A stretch of 54,656 nt of DNA from Chara braunii. Taxonomy: Eukaryota > Streptophyta > Charophyceae > Charales > Characeae. The notes under the pieces were generated by a model that did not search any database, was not told where the DNA came from, and saw nothing but the letters and a program-made list of their open reading frames with translations. Both the position numbers and the translations under genes were made by a program. Positions 51,720 to 54,656 of this stretch are shown piece by piece; positions within the stretch are counted from its first letter, which is position 1; the number at the start of each line of letters is the position of its first letter. The stretch is from the NCBI GenBank assembly GCA_003427395.1, contig BFEA01000053.1, forward strand, positions 3,293,174-3,347,829, in the 5' to 3' direction.

Positions 51720-53069
51720 TGTTACGATCCTGGCCAATTTCGAAGTATACATTCATCTGAGAGTACAATGCCATCCAATTACAAAAATAAATGAATGAAC
51801 TTAAGAGGAAGGAGAGGGAAAGAAGAAGAAGATGATGTACTCCAGCAGACCAATATCAAGGCTCTTCTTCTTCGCCAACCAATCCCTTCCTCCTTATCTC
51901 CTCCCCTCTTGTTCAAACAAGAAATAACAATAATAATGTTGAATGACTGAACCAGAATCAATGTTTGAATCCCACTTCTACTGCAGGCAAAATATGAGGT
52001 CCAACATAGCCATGGCAACCCTTCCTCTTCCTCTACATACAGGTCGAGGCTATGGCGGACTACTGAGGCTTCAGCCTCCCGTCCAAAGGACAACCCAAAG
52101 CAGCTACGCCGCTGCCCCACTTCAAGGTCATAACCATGCAGCTATGCCGCTGCCCACTCAGCCACCATGCCTGACTCTGTCTCGAGCTTCCTTGATGCGG
52201 CACTACCCCCACTGGGGCCTTCCTGATGCAGCGCCTAGCAAGGAGATGAAGATGGCGTCTACCATAGCCAGTAAGTGCCTCGCCACTCTCCTCCTTGGTC
52301 CCCTTCTCCCTCCTCCTCCTACCGGTAGAGCTCCACCATAGCCGAGGTGGAAGCTCCCGGCTTCTTCCTCCTAGCAGCGCTGTAGTACCCAGTGCTACTC
52401 CAGCCAGCGCTCCAGCAGCGTGTTGCCAAACTTGCACACTGAAGAATGAGGCTGGGCTCTCCGCCCGACCTCTTGATATAGTGGCCTGCTTGCTTCCTGG
52501 GCGGTGACTTCCAGGCCACTCGGCCTTTCCAAGCAACCGGTACTTCCTCCGTTTCGGAGGGAAACATCATTGCAGACCCTGATATTACCCGTACAGGCTC
52601 TAGACTCAGACTGGTTGCACTGGTACCGGCCTAGACCTACCCTACCGCTACTGGACTCTAAAAATGCCAACTTTGTCTTTTTCTGCTCGGCCTCCAGTAC
52701 CCCTTCACGCCAACTGCAGTGGGGTGCAGTTTCGGCCTACCTGCCTACTTGAGTGTTTTTCCGCTATCCCAAGGGCCGCGGGGCTGCTAGCTTCGCCACT
52801 TGAGTGTTTTTCCCTGCTACAACACTCAATGCCACGGCCACAGGTAAGTACCGGCCCTACGGGCCTGCCAAACAAACAAGTACCCTTGCGGGTCACACAC
52901 ACACTCATACCGACAAGCACTCAGACAGACACGCAGGTCACAAATACGCACACACAGACAGATTTAGGAAACACAACAGAATGCGGGAATCCCAGCAAGG
53001 CATCCATTCCATCGGCAGAACTTCAGAAATCAGCAGTGTTCTCAGTCTGTGTTTTGACGGGTCATTACA
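51720..53069 (-). repeat. Third LTR of the Ty3-young family, reverse orientation
   Basis: This is a 1350-bp copy starting TGTTACGATCC and ending GTCATTACA, the reverse complement of the Ty3-young LTR. The sequence to its right (53070 onward) continues with the reverse complement of the polypurine tract and its context. It is therefore the 3' LTR of an element whose body lies to the right, not a solo LTR. Its left edge cuts repeat X copy B. Confidence 0.9.
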
Positions 53070-53087
53070 CTAACCCCCCCTTAAGAG
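53070..53087 (-). promoter_or_regulatory. Polypurine tract of the third element
   Basis: Read on the minus strand this is CTCTTAAGGGGGGGTTAG followed by TGTAATGAC. It aligns with CTCTTGAGGGGGGGGTAG of Ty3-young. The preceding GGGTCCTCA also aligns with GGGACCTCG. This marks the inner border of the 3' LTR. Confidence 0.8.
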
Positions 53088-53093
53088 TGAGGA

Positions 53094-53790
53094 CCCATGA
53101 GAGGCTAGAACTAATGGAAAGCACATGCACATAGAGAAGAGATCAACTAAGTAAGATTAGGAACATCACAACACACATGGACATGACAATGAGAAGCTAG
53201 ACTAGTGGAAAGCACACGGACATAAAGAGGAGATCAACTAAACAAGATTCAGAATATGACATCAAGCATGAACATAACAATGAGAAGCTAGAACAAATGG
53301 AAAGCATATGCATATAGAGAAGAGATCAACTAAGTAAGATCCGGAACATCACAACACACATGGACATGACAATGAGACGCTAGAATAGTGGAAAGCACAT
53401 GCACATAGAGAGGAGGTCAACTAAACAAGATCCGGATCATGACATCACACATGGATATGACAATGAGAAGCTAGACTAGTGGAAAACACATGCACATAAA
53501 GAGGAGATCAACTAAACAAGATCCGGTACATCACAACACACATGAGAGGCTAGACTAGAGGAAAGCACATGCACATAGAGAGGAGATCAACAAAACAAGA
53601 TGGCATTAAGCATGAACATGACAATGAGAAGTTAGAACTAATGGAAAGCACGTGCACATAGGGAAAAGATCATCTAAATAAGAACCGGTACATCACAACA
53701 CACATGGACATGACAATGAGAAGCTAGACTAGTGGAGAGCACATGCACATAGAGACGGGATCAACTAAACAAGATCCGGACCATGACCTT
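53094..53790. repeat. Tandem array 1, about 91-bp unit, 8 copies
   Basis: The marker GAGA(A/G/C)GCTAG or its variant is at 53099, 53191, 53282, 53374, 53465, 53544, 53626 and 53718. Spacings are mostly 91-92 bp, with 79 and 82 where a short block such as GACATGACAAT is missing. Units contain AAAGCACATGCACATAGAG and GATCAACTAAACAAGAT. No coding capacity is seen. The array begins within about 10 bases of the polypurine tract context. Confidence 0.92.
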
Positions 53791-53799
53791 ATATCATGT

Positions 53800-54656
53800 G
53801 AGTGAAAGCAAGAGTCTAAGTAGGCAAGATCACCAAGGTTGAACCGAAAGCCATCTATGAAAGATGCGGTGCACTACTTACTAGTGTATGAGTAAAAAGC
53901 ATGAGTGTGAATATCCCAAATCACGAAGATTGCACCAATGATCATTCATGACAGTCGCGGTGCACTACCTACTAGTGTATGAGTGAAAAGCATGAGTGTG
54001 AGTAACCCAAATCACCAAGATTGCCTCAAAGATCATCCATAGAAGTAGCGGTGCAGTACCTTCTAGTGTATGAGTGAAAAGTACGAGTGTGAGTAGCTCA
54101 AATCACAAAGATTGAACCCAAGATCATCCATGGAAGTTGCGGTGTACTACCTACTAGCTTATGAGTGAAAAGCATGAGTGTGAGTAGCCTAAATCACCAA
54201 GATTGATCCAATGATTATCCATGAAAGTAGTGGTGCACTTCCTACTAGTGTATGAGTGAACAACACGAGTGTGAGTAGCTCAAATCACCAAGATTGAACC
54301 AATGATCATCCATGAAAGTAGCGGTGCACTAGCTACTAGTGTACGAGTGAACAGCATGAGTGTGAGTAGTCCAAATCACCAAGAATGCATCAAAGATCAT
54401 CCATGAAAGTTGCGGTGCACTACCTACCAGTGCATGAGTGAACAGCATGAGTGTGGGTAGTCCAAATCACCAAGAATAAATCAAAGATCATCCATGAAAG
54501 TTGCGGTGCTCTACCTACCAGTGTATGAGTGAATAGCATGAGTGTGAATAGCCCAAATCATCAAGAATGCATCAAAGATCATCCATGAAAGTTGCGGTGC
54601 ACTACCTACTAGTGTATGAGTGAACAGCATGAGTGTGAGTAGTCCAAATCACCAAG
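53800..54656. repeat. Tandem array 2, exact 91-bp unit, at least 9 copies, runs off window
   Basis: The marker GCGGTGCACTAC (or close variant) is at 53866, 53957, 54048, 54139, 54230, 54321, 54412, 54503 and 54594, exactly 91 bp apart every time. Units contain CTACTAGTGTATGAGTGAA, AGCATGAGTGTGAGTAG, CAAATCACCAAGA and GATCATCCATGAAAGT. The unit differs from array 1 but shares the period and the order ACTAGTG ... CATG/CATA ... AA(A/C)AAGAT-like words. The array continues past 54656. Confidence 0.95.

Noticed and set aside
51720-53069. Third LTR as a solo LTR
   Set aside because: The polypurine tract and its upstream context continue on the inner side, so it is one end of an element that extends beyond the window.
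53094-54656. 91-bp repeats as a CRISPR-like array
   Set aside because: The units are contiguous, without short conserved repeats alternating with unique spacers. The context is an LTR retrotransposon in a eukaryote.

Overview
The window reads as transposon-packed nuclear DNA of a green plant or streptophyte alga. I find no convincing host gene, rRNA, tRNA, CRISPR array or bacterial operon. The evidence is two L1-type LINEs with plant-style ORF1, a chromovirus-like Ty3/gypsy element primed by initiator Met-tRNA, a second and older Ty3/gypsy element, nested insertions, and tandem arrays. A charophyte such as Chara is my best guess from the style of the LINE and Ty3 proteins. This is inference and the sequence does not prove it.

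Layout. 1-2838: unassigned, with a 96-bp tandem duplication and two GCCCGC hairpins. 2839-6615: repeat X, copy A, with three reading-frame islands that recur in copy B. 6935-11340: an array of degenerate coding repeats of about 478 bp (about 160 aa each), not a family I recognise. 8581-14159 plus 23614-25463: an old Ty3/gypsy element (Ty3-old) with a tRNA-Asp-like primer site, gag, protease, RT, RNase H and the start of integrase. It is full of stops and cut off at the right. 14160-23613: a complete but dead Ty3/gypsy element (Ty3-young) with 1.35-kb LTRs, inserted into Ty3-old with an ATAG target duplication. 25464-25859: short duplications and an 87-base N gap.

25860-44730 is LINE territory, all on the minus strand. 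LINE-A was split by the insertion of LINE-B. LINE-A's 5' part lies at 40714-44730 and its 3' part at 25860-31162. LINE-B fills 31163-40713 with a repeat-bearing 5' UTR, ORF1, ORF2, a 3' UTR and a poly(A) tail. 44731-46891: unassigned, with a 70-bp tandem repeat. 46892-51719: repeat X, copy B, carrying 1285 bp that copy A lacks. 51720-54656: the 3' LTR (minus strand) of a relative of Ty3-young, its polypurine tract, then two diverged arrays that both have a 91-bp period and run off the window.

Order of events read from the nesting: Ty3-old was present before Ty3-young; LINE-A before LINE-B; X copy B before the third LTR. Every large coding region carries stops, frameshifts or lost catalytic residues, so nothing here looks able to move on its own. 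The most novel signals are the array of about 160-aa repeats, the dual 91-bp array tied to a polypurine tract, and the LINE-in-LINE insertion at a codon boundary.
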